Position numbers and translations under genes: made by a program. From positions 1,054,001 through 1,118,000 of the forward strand of contig NZ_JACHIW010000001.1 in the NCBI RefSeq assembly GCF_014203395.1: a stretch of 64,000 nucleotides of DNA, written 5' to 3'. Positions 8,067 to 17,284 of the stretch are shown piece by piece. Below the pieces are notes generated by a model. It had not been told where the DNA came from. It was given only the letters and a program-made list of their open reading frames with translations, and did not search any database. Source of the DNA: Saccharopolyspora phatthalungensis (GTDB taxonomy: Bacteria; Actinomycetota; Actinomycetes; Mycobacteriales; Pseudonocardiaceae). Every line of letters starts with the position of its first letter. The stretch's first letter is position 1.

Positions 8067-8739
8067 GCGGGACGTCCGTGCCGACGCGGCCGGTCGGGCG
8101 CACGTCGACAGCGAGTTCTTCCTGGCATTCCCGGACGACTGCGGCCTTCTCGTCCTCACCAGGCTCGACCCGGCCGCCGGGGAGTTCCCAGCGGCCCGCG
8201 TCCGGGGCCGGGTAACGGCGCTGCTGCGCCAGCAATCGTCCCTTGTGGACGATGGCGGTGCCGACGACGATCGGGCGCTTCGCCCAGGACTCGGCGAGCT
8301 CTCGCACGGCAGCGATGCGCGCGGCAAGCACGTCCAGCACGAACCGGCGAACGACTGTGATGTCGGCGAGCCGTCCCAGCGGCCCGAACGGTGTCCTCCA
8401 GTGCATCGAGTCGGTGAGCAGCGTTCGGGGGCCAACCTCGGCGAGCACCGACTCGTGGCGCAACTCCGGCAGCGGGCCGGAAATCAGCACGGAATTCATC
8501 GCGTCGGCTTCGGCGCGCACGACTCGAGTGGTCAGATCGACAGGAAGGCGGGCGATCCTGATGTGGAAGACGATCTCGTCGCCGGGCACGAGCAGCGCGG
8601 CCGGGCGGGTCGCGGCGTGGCCGCCGACGCCGAGGGACGCAAGTCCGACCTCGGCGGTCCGGGTGTGCCGCAGCGCGGCCCCCACCGTGGCCGCGGGTGC
8701 CTCGATCAGTCCCGTGCTCCGCAAAACCGACACGTGCAC
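7885..8739 (-). CDS. SRPBCC-Nudix fusion protein
   Basis: 284 residues in two parts. Residues ~1-150 resemble an SRPBCC/START-like ligand-binding domain (STGLIEAPAATVGAAL at the start, FGPLGRLADITVVRRFVL at its end). Residues ~155-284 are a Nudix hydrolase with the box GGRVEPGE...RECQEEL at roughly 188-209, matching GX5EX7REUXEEXGU. Nudix enzymes cleave nucleoside diphosphates linked to another moiety; MutT/CTP-pyrophosphohydrolase-like proteins are the nearest type. The start is ambiguous between two GTG codons (8739 and 8733). The 3' end overlaps the extended Uma2 frame on the other strand. Confidence 0.75.
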   Translation of the reverse strand: MHVSVLRSTGLIEAPAATVGAALRHTRTAEVGLASLGVGGHAATRPAALLVPGDEIVFHIRIARLPVDLTTRVVRAEADAMNSVLISGPLPELRHESVLAEVGPRTLLTDSMHWRTPFGPLGRLADITVVRRFVLDVLAARIAAVRELAESWAKRPIVVGTAIVHKGRLLAQQRRYPAPDAGRWELPGGRVEPGEDEKAAVVRECQEELAVDVRPTGRVGTDVPLSNGMLLRIHTAELADPTAIPEAVEHHEVRWVTADELTALDWLDADRVLVHSLRDLLAEA

Positions 8740-8967
8740 ACATCTTGCCCGATCCAGGTCGGCCGCCTGCCACCGCCTCGACACGCCTGCGCTCGCCCGC
8801 CGACCGAAGTGGCATCGGCGTCGCCCCTATTCGGCTCGCAGCCCGGCAGAGCATAGGACCGTCACCGGTTTCGCCCCGCTTCCGACGCTCGGCGCAAAAC
8901 CTCCGACTCCCGCAGCGTTTGCGAGCCACTGGCACTGCGGTCGCCTGGGTTCTGCGTTCGGGTCGGT

Positions 8968-10353
8968 TCAGGGGCTACCCGTCAAACCGTTGGCCGTGTG
9001 CCTCGGCCAGCGAGCCTCGACACGGGCGCCGCCGTCGGGCGCGGTCGAGGCACAGACCGCTCCGCCCCGGCGGCGTACCGCCTCGGCCGCGAGGGCAAGC
9101 CCGAGCCCGGCTCCGCCCGTGCTGCGCGCTCGGTCCGGTTCGACCCGGTGGAAGCGGTCGAACACCCGCTCGCGGTGCGCCACCGGGATCCCGGGACCGT
9201 CGTCGTCCACCACCAACCGCACCCAGTCCACTCCGGAGGAGCCCATGCCATCAGCGAAAACGGAGACCCGCACCAACGTGCTGGTGTAGCGCAACGCGTT
9301 GCTGACGATGTTGTCGAGCACCGTCGACACCTCCGCCGGGTCCGCCAGGATCAGCACCGGCCGGGCCGGGACCTCGACCTCGATCCGTGGCCCCGAGCCA
9401 GTCGGCAGTTCGAGCCGGTCGGCGGCGGCTCGCACCGCGGTACCGAGATCGAGCGGCTGCCCCGGTGCCGCCGTGCCGCGCTCGGCCCGCGCCAACGCGA
9501 GCAGGCTCTCCACCAGTGCGGACAGGCGCTGCGCCTCGTGCGCGATGTCCTGGAGGGTCTCATGGGCGAGCTCCGGATCCGGGTGCATCACGGCGACCTC
9601 GGCCTGGGCGCGGATCGATGCGACCGGGTTGCGCAGTTCGTGCGCGGCATCGCCGGTGAACCGCCGGAGCCGTTCGGTGTCGGCGTCGCGCCGGGCGAGC
9701 ATCGTGTTCAGCTCTTCGGCGAGCGCGCGGATCTCATCGGCGGCCTCGGGCACCGGCAGACGCCGGCCTTCGGGGAGTCCGGCGGCGGCCACCCGCATCC
9801 GTTCCACCGGACGCAGCGACCGGCGCACCACCAGCCAGGTGGCCAGCCCGACCAGCGCGGCGGCAAGGATCGACCCGATGCTCAGCAGGCGGCCGGTTTT
9901 GCCTGCGGTGTCGGCGAATCCGACCAGCTTCGCTCCGGTGGAGATGAGCAGCGGCTGGCCCGTCGGATCGGGCACGACGACGCCGCGCCATCGGTACAGT
10001 CCGGCAGGCGGATCGAAGTCGATCACGCCGTCGCCGGAACGCAGCTCATCGATCTGCCAGCGGTGCAGGCTCGGCCGGGGCAGGCCGTCCAGCGGCGCGC
10101 CGGAAGTGTCCAGCACCCGGATATCCGGGTTGGCCACGGTGGCGGGCGCCGCCCCGCCGGCGAGCTGGCTCGCGGTAGTTGCGGCGGTGCGCTGCAGGTC
10201 GGCGTCGACCGAGTTGATCAGCAGCCAGCTGACGATCCCGGTGCTAGCGTGCGCGATCACGCCGAGACCGATCAACGCCACGACGGCGGCCACCACGCTG
10301 GTCCGGAACTGAATGGTGCGGCGGTGCCACCACCGGCGCAGGCTGCTGATCAT
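8968..10353 (-). CDS. Sensor histidine kinase of an OmpR-type two-component system
   Basis: 461-residue membrane kinase. TM1 at residues ~18-45, an extracytoplasmic sensor loop of ~120 residues, TM2 near 178-197 and a HAMP segment (RRSLRPVERMR). The HisKA H-box is FTGDAAHELRNPV with the phospho-acceptor His near 235. The catalytic part shows DNIVSNALRYT (N), DDDGPGIP (G1) and GAGLGLAL (G2). ATG at 10353 overlaps the response-regulator stop by the ATGA arrangement, so the two are translationally coupled. The signal is unknown. The order regulator then kinase, and the direct repeats upstream, resemble MprAB/TcrXY-type systems. Confidence 0.93.
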   Translation of the reverse strand: MISSLRRWWHRRTIQFRTSVVAAVVALIGLGVIAHASTGIVSWLLINSVDADLQRTAATTASQLAGGAAPATVANPDIRVLDTSGAPLDGLPRPSLHRWQIDELRSGDGVIDFDPPAGLYRWRGVVVPDPTGQPLLISTGAKLVGFADTAGKTGRLLSIGSILAAALVGLATWLVVRRSLRPVERMRVAAAGLPEGRRLPVPEAADEIRALAEELNTMLARRDADTERLRRFTGDAAHELRNPVASIRAQAEVAVMHPDPELAHETLQDIAHEAQRLSALVESLLALARAERGTAAPGQPLDLGTAVRAAADRLELPTGSGPRIEVEVPARPVLILADPAEVSTVLDNIVSNALRYTSTLVRVSVFADGMGSSGVDWVRLVVDDDGPGIPVAHRERVFDRFHRVEPDRARSTGGAGLGLALAAEAVRRRGGAVCASTAPDGGARVEARWPRHTANGLTGSP

Positions 10354-11036
10354 GCCGACTCGGCGCAGACGCGGTAGCCCTGGCCGCGCACGGTCTGCAC
10401 CAGTTCCCCGGCGCCGACCGCAGCGAGCTTGCGGCGCAGGTATCCGATGTAGACCTCGACGACGTTGCGGGTGACGAACTGCTCCTCACCCCACACCATG
10501 CGCAGCAGGTCATCCTTGGGCACCACGGCTTCCGGGTGGCTGGCCAGCGCGACCAGCAAGCCGTACTCCCGCGGCGAGAGCGCGATCGGCTCGCCCGCCC
10601 AGCGAACCTCGCGGGCGGCTCGGTCGATCTCCAGTTCGCCGACCCGCAGGCTCGCTTGCCGACCGGCGGTGTCGCGCCGCCGCAGCAGCGCGCGCACCTG
10701 CGCGACCAGCACCAGGAAGGAGAAGGGTTTGACCAGGTAGCCGTCCGCTCCGAGATCCAGCCCGTCGGCCTGATCCACTTCGCCGTTCTTCGCGGAGATC
10801 AGCAGCACCGGGGTGGTTACGTCCTGGCCGCGCATTCGCTCCAGCACCCGGTAGCCGGACAGGCCGGGCAGCATCACGTCCAGCACGACGACGTCGAAGG
10901 CGCCGGTCAGGGCCAGCCGCAGGGCATCGGTGCCCTCGGCCGCGACGGTCACGTCCATGCCCTCGGCGGACAACCCACGGCGCAGCGCTGCACGCACTCC
11001 CGGCTCATCGTCCACCACTAACACCCGCGGCACCAT
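10350..11036 (-). CDS. OmpR/PhoB-family response regulator
   Basis: 228 residues: receiver domain with acidic pocket VVDDEPG (residues 7-13), phospho-acceptor Asp53 in LDVMLPG and the Lys of YLVKPF near 104, then a winged-helix DNA-binding domain with SPREYGLLVALASHPEAVV and a VRGQGYRV ending. The ATG at 11036 is used because MVPRVLVVDDEP is the natural receiver start; a longer upstream frame lacks homology. It is co-transcribed with the kinase through a four-base overlap. Four TCTCAGC sequences at 11078-11125 make autoregulation likely. Confidence 0.94.
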   Translation of the reverse strand: MVPRVLVVDDEPGVRAALRRGLSAEGMDVTVAAEGTDALRLALTGAFDVVVLDVMLPGLSGYRVLERMRGQDVTTPVLLISAKNGEVDQADGLDLGADGYLVKPFSFLVLVAQVRALLRRRDTAGRQASLRVGELEIDRAAREVRWAGEPIALSPREYGLLVALASHPEAVVPKDDLLRMVWGEEQFVTRNVVEVYIGYLRRKLAAVGAGELVQTVRGQGYRVCAESA

Positions 11037-11077
11037 GTTCCAAGCATGCCGATCCGGCAACGTCGCAGGCATCGAAA

Positions 11078-11125
11078 TCTCAGCCGGTTCTCAGCTGCGA
11101 GCCCGTTTCTCAGCTTGGTCTCAGC
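11078..11125. promoter_or_regulatory. Two pairs of 11-bp-spaced TCTCAGC direct repeats
   Basis: TCTCAGC occurs at 11078, 11089, 11108 and 11119. Within each pair the repeats are 11 bases apart, about one helical turn, the classic geometry for a head-to-tail OmpR/PhoB dimer. They lie 42-89 bases upstream of the response-regulator start. Confidence 0.6.
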
Positions 11126-11142
11126 TACCGGCGCCCGAAGTG

Positions 11143-11187
11143 GGCGATTTCGATGGAAATCGACATGCGATTTCCATTGAACTCGCC
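11143..11187. repeat. Dispersed GGCGATTTC palindrome, copy 1
   Basis: Two 20-base arms (11143-11162 and 11168-11187) are inverted copies with about four mismatches, each built on GGCGATTTCNATGGAAATCG. They are separated by five bases and lie between the two-component system promoter and the pterin dehydratase gene. Related copies occur at 24.9 kb and perhaps 47.3 kb. Confidence 0.65.
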
Positions 11188-11245
11188 GGGTTTTGCACCG
11201 GACACCCGGGTGGAGGTTGGCGCTTCGAAGCTCCACTATGTCCAT

Positions 11246-11542
11246 ATGACGGAACTACTCACCGATACCCAGGTCTCCGATGCGCTCCAACACCTGCCGG
11301 AGTGGCACCAGGACGGCGCCAAGCTGACCCGCACCGTCGAGTTCGGCGGGTTTCCGCAGGCCATTCAGGCGGTGACCCGGATCGCCGAGATCGCTGAGAG
11401 CGAGAACCACCACCCCGACATCGACATCCGCTGGCGCACCGTGACGTTCTACTGCACCACGCATTCGAAGGGCGGCATCACGGCCAACGACACCTCGCTC
11501 GCCCAGGAGATCGACAACGTGGTGGAGCAGATCCAGTCCTGA
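11246..11542 (+). CDS. phhB: 4a-hydroxytetrahydrobiopterin dehydratase (pterin carbinolamine dehydratase)
   Basis: 98 residues, the normal size for PCD/DCoH proteins, which dehydrate 4a-hydroxytetrahydrobiopterin to recycle the cofactor of aromatic amino-acid hydroxylases. The active-site signature ENHHPDIDIRWRTV is complete with the His pair. ATG 11246 starts the natural N-terminus MTELLTDTQVSDAL. No good ribosome-binding site precedes it, so leaderless or weak initiation is possible. No phenylalanine hydroxylase gene adjoins it; many actinobacteria carry this gene alone. Confidence 0.92.
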   Translation: MTELLTDTQVSDALQHLPEWHQDGAKLTRTVEFGGFPQAIQAVTRIAEIAESENHHPDIDIRWRTVTFYCTTHSKGGITANDTSLAQEIDNVVEQIQS

Positions 11543-11581
11543 CCACCGCCCCCATCTGGACGAACAACTGCCCAGGTCAAC

Positions 11582-11610
11582 GGCCGTGAGCCCGCCCGGT
11601 GCTCGCGGCC
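11582..11610. terminator. Bidirectional terminator between phhB and the oxidase gene
   Basis: GGCCGTGAGC (11582-11591) pairs with GCTCGCGGCC (11601-11610), one wobble pair and a nine-base loop, between convergent genes. Confidence 0.65.
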
Positions 11611-11640
11611 TTGACCAGGCGAAGGCTTTTGCGCCACGGG

Positions 11641-12600
11641 TCACTCTTCGACTAGATCCGCGGCCTCGAAAGCGCATCCCCAGGACAGCGCGACGCCGCA
11701 GCCGCCGTGGCCGTAATTGTGGATGATGCGTGCGCCTTCGTAGTGCTCGACTTCCACCCGCACCGTCTCCCGTCCGGGCCGCAGCCCGACCAGCTCCGCG
11801 AGCACTTCGGCGTCGGCGAGCCGCGGCTCCACCTCGGCGCACCGGCGCCGAATGCCAGCGCTGACCTCGGCGCGCGGCGTGAGGTGCCAGTCGTGCTCCA
11901 CCGCCACGCCGCCGAGCACCACCCGGTCGCCGTGCGGCATGTACCCGGCGAACTCGGCAGAGTCGCTCAGCTCGATGAAGTACTCGTCGATCCCCGGATT
12001 GCGCACCACGACGTGCTGACCGCGCACCGGGTGGACGCCGGGGTCGCCGACCAGCTCCCGCGCGCCGACGCCCGTGCAGTTGACCACCGTGCGAGATTCG
12101 GTGACCGCGTCGGCCAGCGAGGGCACCGGGCTGAGCTGCAGTTCACCGCCGGCATCCTGGAACCTGGCGACCAGATAGTCGAGGTAGCGCGGCATGTCGA
12201 TCAGCGGCACGGTCGCGTGATAGCCGCTGACGAATCCGCCCGGCAAGTCCTCCGGGGCGCAGCGGTGCAGGTCGGGGATCAGCTTCGCCTCGGGCGGGAC
12301 CGCATCGCCGAGATCGAACCGGGCCGCCATTCGCCCCGCGGCCAAGTGCACACCCGAGCTCTCGTCTCGAGCGAGCGCGGTGAACTCGGCATGCGACCGG
12401 GTCACCCAATACAACACCCGATCGGCGGGCCGCAGCATCGCCGGGGCCCACATCGCGCCCGCGACGGCTGAGGTGGTGTCCTGCGGCCGGTCTGCGGTCC
12501 GGATGCGCACGCGTTGACCCGCCTCGGCGAGGACGACTCCCGTGGTCAGGCCCTGCACGCCCGCGCCGATCACCAGCACCGGCTCTGCGGATGCGGTCAT
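11641..12600 (-). CDS. FAD-dependent D-amino-acid oxidase
   Basis: 319 residues. The N-terminal Rossmann motif VIGAGVQGLTTGVVLAEAG binds FAD. GAMWAPAML, GVHPVRGQHVVV and the C-terminal HNYGHGGCGVALSWGCA are characteristic of D-amino-acid oxidase, which deaminates neutral D-amino acids to 2-oxo acids with H2O2. ATG 12600 gives the natural start; an upstream TTG at 12621 is possible. It converges on phhB and ends just before the broken biotin genes. A role in peptidoglycan D-amino-acid turnover is inference. Glycine oxidase (ThiO) is a less likely alternative because no thi genes adjoin. Confidence 0.88.
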   Translation of the reverse strand: MTASAEPVLVIGAGVQGLTTGVVLAEAGQRVRIRTADRPQDTTSAVAGAMWAPAMLRPADRVLYWVTRSHAEFTALARDESSGVHLAAGRMAARFDLGDAVPPEAKLIPDLHRCAPEDLPGGFVSGYHATVPLIDMPRYLDYLVARFQDAGGELQLSPVPSLADAVTESRTVVNCTGVGARELVGDPGVHPVRGQHVVVRNPGIDEYFIELSDSAEFAGYMPHGDRVVLGGVAVEHDWHLTPRAEVSAGIRRRCAEVEPRLADAEVLAELVGLRPGRETVRVEVEHYEGARIIHNYGHGGCGVALSWGCAFEAADLVEE

Positions 12601-12617
12601 CTTCGACACGCTAGCAG

Positions 12618-13260
12618 TCAACGAGCGAGCTCGACGGCGTTGAAGCTGCCGCCCAACTCCGGTGCGAGCTCCCGCTGCGCGACCGACCGAAACACCTCCG
12701 GCGTGACCTCGCCGGAGCCTTCCGGCATGGCGCCGAGCAGCGGAGCCCCCAGCACCTCAGGCAGGTCAACGACGTTGCAGCGCGCTGCGAGATCGGGCGC
12801 GGCGGGCCAGCTGCCGATGACCGCCCCGGCGCACTGCAATCCGCGAGCGCTCAGCGCTTCGGCCGTCAGCGCGGCGACATTGAGCGTTCCAAGACCGGCG
12901 TGCACCACAACCAGGACCGGCGCGGAAAGCGCCGCCGCAGCGTCGGCGAGCGTGCCACCAGTGTCGTCGAAGCGGACGAGCAAACCGCCCGCGCCTTCGA
13001 TCAGCACGAGCTCGTGTTCCGCCGCCAGCTCCGCTGCGGCGGCGGCCACGGCCTCCGGCCGCACCGGCCGAGCTCCCGCGCGTCGAGCGGCTGTCGCCGG
13101 GCCAGCGGCTCCGGATATCGCGCGAGCTCTGTCGCGGGTACCCCGCTGAGCCGCGCGATCGTCGCGGCGTCGCCGGCTTCGCCGTCGGCCACGCCGGTCT
13201 GCGCGGCCTTGAGCACCGCGACGCTGTCGGCCAGCGCTGCGATGGCTGCGGTGACAATCG
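12618..13260 (-). pseudogene. bioD: Broken dethiobiotin synthetase (bioD)
   Basis: BioD sequence runs from IVTAAIAAL (13258 downward) to the stop at 12618, but the first ~15 residues with the ATP-binding GxxxGKT loop are gone. The reading frame also changes near 13096-13101: ...[10 protein letters not shown] continues as PATAARRAG only if one C is restored in a run of Cs. The C-terminal part retains [12 protein letters not shown] and VVVHAGLGTLN. Without the P-loop and start the product cannot be a working synthetase. It abuts the truncated bioA head to head with no promoter between them, so one deletion or rearrangement joint removed both 5' ends. Confidence 0.85.
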
Positions 13261-13995
13261 GCGATCCACGGCTATCGGCACCCGGTGTTGGACCAGGCCG
13301 TGCGCGAGCAGCTCGATCGGATGAGCCACGTGATGTTCGGCGGCCTGACGCACGAACCCGCGATCCGCCTAGCTACCCGGCTGGCCGAGCTCACCACGCT
13401 GCCGCACGTCTTCCTCGCCGACTCCGGCTCGGTGTCCGTCGAGGTCGCCATCAAGATGTGCCTCCAGTACTGGCGGTGCACCGGTCGACCGGCCAAGCGC
13501 CGACTGCTCACCTGGCGCGGCGGCTACCACGGCGACACCTGGCATCCGATGTCGGTCTGCGACCGCGAGGGCGGCATGCACCACCTGTGGAAGGGGGCCC
13601 TCGCCGAGCAGGTTTTCGCGGACGCGCCACCAACGGAATATGACGAGGACTACGTCGACCACCTGGGCGCACTCCTTGCCCAACATGCCGGGGAACTGGC
13701 CGCGGTGATCGTGGATCCGCTCGTCCAGGGAGCCGGCGGGATGCGTTTCCACAGCCCTGACTACCTGCGGAAGCTCCGCGAGCTCTGCGATGCGAACGAT
13801 GTCCTGCTGATCTTCGACGAGATCGCTACCGGGTTCAGTCGCACCGGGGGGCTGTTCGCCGCCGAGCACGCCGGAGTCCGCCCTGACGTGCTGTGCCTGG
13901 GCAAGGCGCTCACCGGCGGATACCTGACGATGGCCGCCACGCTGTGCACCGAGCAGCTGGCCGCTGGGATCCCGGCTCTCGCGCACGGACCGACT
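13258..13995 (+). pseudogene. bioA: Broken DAPA aminotransferase (bioA)
   Basis: BioA is a PLP enzyme that makes 7,8-diaminopelargonate. Homology begins abruptly at [13 protein letters not shown] (13258), missing ~50 N-terminal residues, and an in-frame stop lies just upstream at 13252. The body keeps [15 protein letters not shown], the GGYHGDTW segment, [10 protein letters not shown] and the PLP Lys region [11 protein letters not shown]. Homology ends at ALAHGPT near 13995, losing roughly the last 100 residues; the frame then reads through bioF in the wrong phase to 14118. Both ends are therefore truncated, and the gene is joined directly to a truncated bioF. Confidence 0.85.
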
Positions 13996-14860
13996 ATTAC
14001 GGCGCGGAGGCCGCGCTGGTGTTCTCCTCCGGTTACGCAGCGAACATGGCGGCGATCACCGCACTTACCGAAGCGGGCACCCAAATCGTCTCCGACCGGC
14101 ACAACCACGCATCGCTGATCGACGGCTGCCGCCTGTCCCGCGCACGGACGGCAATCGCGGCACACGCAAGCCCCGAGGAGGTTCGGGTGGAACTTTCCGA
14201 GCGCGCGCTGGTCGTGACGGAGTCGGTGTTCTCCGTGGACGGCGACATCGCGCCGCTGCCGGAACTCCACCGAATTTGCCGAGAACGAAACGCCGGACTG
14301 CTCGTGGGTGACGCGCACGGACTGGGCGTCATCGGCCCGGGCGGGGCAGGCGCATTCCGCGCGGCCGGGCTGCTCGGCGAACCCGATGTCGTCGCTACGG
14401 TGACGTTGTCGAAATCCCTTGGAGCACAAGGCGGAGCCGTCCTCGGTCCGCGTCGTGTCATCGACCATCTGACGCAGACCGCGCGAACGTTCATCTTCGA
14501 TACCGGCCTGGCACCCGCGTGCGCCGGAGCCGCCCTGGCGGCGCTCGATGTCCTCCTCGCCGAGCCCGAGTTAGCCGATCGAGTCCAGCACGTCGCCAAG
14601 ATGCTCCACAAAGGACTATCCGAGACCGGCATACGGGTCAGCGATCCAGGCGCGGCAGTGCTGTCGATCCCGGCGAGTTCCCCGGACCAAGCGGTGGAGT
14701 GGGCCGCGAACTGCCGTGCGAACGGCGTCGTCGTCGGCGCTTCCCGCCATCGGTCCCTGACACCGACTCCTGCCTCCGCCTGACGGCACGCGCAAACCTC
14801 ACCGACAACCAGATCACCCAAGCAATCCGCACGATCACGAACGCACGCCCACTCCCGTAA
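13990..14860 (+). pseudogene. bioF: Broken 8-amino-7-oxononanoate synthase (bioF)
   Basis: BioF condenses pimeloyl thioester with alanine. Sequence starts mid-protein at [19 protein letters not shown] and keeps [20 protein letters not shown] and VTLSKSLGAQGG (PLP-Lys region). About 130 N-terminal residues are missing. Near 14740-14750 the frame shifts: the first frame ends at 14783, while the natural tail PPSVPDTDSCLRLTARANLT continues in the next frame to the TAA at 14858. Truncation plus frameshift make it non-functional. Together with bioD and bioA this suggests biotin auxotrophy unless another cluster exists. Confidence 0.85.
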
Positions 14861-14901
14861 GATCCCCGCCCAGGGTTCACGCGGCGACCAGCCTCGCGCA
14901 G

Positions 14902-15537
14902 ATGGCGCGGCTCACGAACTACTCCAAGCCCTACCTCGGATTGGTTGAGACTGGTCGGCGGCCGATCACGGTCGATATCGTCATGGCATACGAACGCGAG
15001 CTAGGACCGATCGGGGATGACATGCTGCGTCGTCGAGACATAACCCACCCCCGGACCATGAAGGCGGACCGACCGACGCTCACCCAGCTAGCCCATTCGA
15101 TCGACAATGGGGACCCTGGAGTGTTGGCGACCGCACCGACCAGTCGATCCGTCGACTTCTTCCTGGCGTCGAAGCTCGGCGAGTCCGGGGCGAGCCACCT
15201 TCGGGATTGGGTCCGCACCGGGAAGACGTCGACTCTCCGTGCAAATGCGCTGGCGGTGCTCTCGAAAATGTCGAAGCGCGAGGATGTCGGGCTAATTGTG
15301 GAGTGCCTGGAGACGGATGAGAAGGTCCGGTTTCTGTCCCTGGCATCCGAGGTGTCGAAGTTGATGCAGCACGACTGGGAGACGTCGAAGGCGGTCGCAA
15401 AGGATCCGACGACGGCCCCGAACCCCCGGAAGCTCGCGAAGGCGCTAGCCAAGGAAGCGCTCTCGGACTCCGATGCCGAGTCGCGTTGGTGCGGAGCGTA
15501 TCTGCTCCGGGGCCTTGTCCCGGTGCTAGGCCGGTAG
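14902..15537 (+). CDS. XRE-type regulator with clipped N-terminus
   Basis: 211 codons from ATG 14902. The first residues MARLTNYSKPYLGLVETGRR are helices 2-3 of an XRE-like helix-turn-helix. The preceding codons (TSLAQ, from about 14887) continue the same domain upstream without a plausible start, so about 15-25 residues of the usual N-terminus seem lost, next to the damaged bioF. The rest is a helical domain without recognised motifs. No ribosome-binding site is evident. It may be a pseudogene or a shortened but expressed protein; the long clean frame argues for recent damage. Confidence 0.5.
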   Translation: MARLTNYSKPYLGLVETGRRPITVDIVMAYERELGPIGDDMLRRRDITHPRTMKADRPTLTQLAHSIDNGDPGVLATAPTSRSVDFFLASKLGESGASHLRDWVRTGKTSTLRANALAVLSKMSKREDVGLIVECLETDEKVRFLSLASEVSKLMQHDWETSKAVAKDPTTAPNPRKLAKALAKEALSDSDAESRWCGAYLLRGLVPVLGR

Positions 15538-15579
15538 GTACTGAACTCCTTGCAGCACAAGCAGAAGCTTCGAACCGCT

Positions 15580-15752
15580 GTGAACTGGTCCCCTGGAGTT
15601 GGACTGGTTAAGGGAGAGCTTAGCGGCTATGCGGCGAGGGCCTGTGTCCGGTATTTCACCGGGCTCAGGCCCTCGAGTCTTGTTGCGCTGCGGTCGGTGT
15701 TGTACCAGATGATGTATTCGTGCAACGCGGTGATGCAGTACGCGGCTTTTTG
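15580..15752 (-). mobile_element. IS3-family transposase remnant (3' end)
   Basis: On the minus strand, ~42 codons read AAYCITALHEYIIWYN and, after TDRS, ATRLEGLSPVKYRTQALAA with stop at 15629-15627: the extreme C-terminus of an IS3/IS150-type integrase (OrfB). About 20-45 bases beyond the stop lies GGGGACCAGTTCA with an upstream AACCAGTCCAACT, resembling an IS3 terminal inverted repeat. The rest of the element is absent, and the remnant reaches to within two bases of the ychF stop codon. It marks a recombination joint next to the decayed biotin region. Confidence 0.8.
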
Positions 15753-15754
15753 GG

Positions 15755-16834
<1,080 letters not shown>

Positions 16835-16934
16835 ACCCCGGAGTCTAGGGGCTTGCCCGCGAGGGCATTGTCCCCGGTGGCGTGGGTCGCGAGTGGCTGT
16901 GGTTTACGAGCGGAACGACACGCAACCCGCCGCG

Positions 16935-17114
16935 TCAGCCATCGTCTTCCTGGTCGCGGTCCTGCTCGTCGCCGCCGTCTTCCTGCTCCTGCTGCTGCTC
17001 GGGAGCCGGTGCAGGGTCGTTGCAGCCCGCCGTGACCATCAGGGCAAAGGCGGCACTCGCCACCGCGCCGAGGAGCTTGAAGCCGCACCTGGTTCGGATA
17101 CTCGATTGAGCCAT
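16935..17114 (-). CDS. Small acidic lipoprotein
   Basis: 59 residues: a basic n-region, hydrophobic stretch FKLLGAVASAAFALMV and lipobox TAGC with Cys31, then a short tail of Pro, Gln, Glu and Asp (PEQQQEQEDGG). An anchored peptide of unknown role. ATG 17114 chosen for signal-peptide length; ATG 17138 is in frame and possible. Neither has a clear ribosome-binding site. Confidence 0.55.
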   Translation of the reverse strand: MAQSSIRTRCGFKLLGAVASAAFALMVTAGCNDPAPAPEQQQEQEDGGDEQDRDQEDDG

Positions 17115-17284
17115 GACGCGACAATAGGGATGAATCACGCAACGAGCACGAATCTAGATCGAAATCCCTCATCAACCGGGCCTGGCCGTCGTCGGCGAAG
17201 CCGCTCGTGCGGCGACTGCGACCGGACTTGAGCGTGTCTGATTCCCGCTAGTAACTGCCCCGGGGCGCTGGCACGATCGAAGGC

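Noticed and set aside
13285..14118. Functional BioA with a novel C-terminus
   Set aside because: Lacks ~50 N-terminal residues, and its tail is bioF read out of frame, so a working enzyme is very unlikely.
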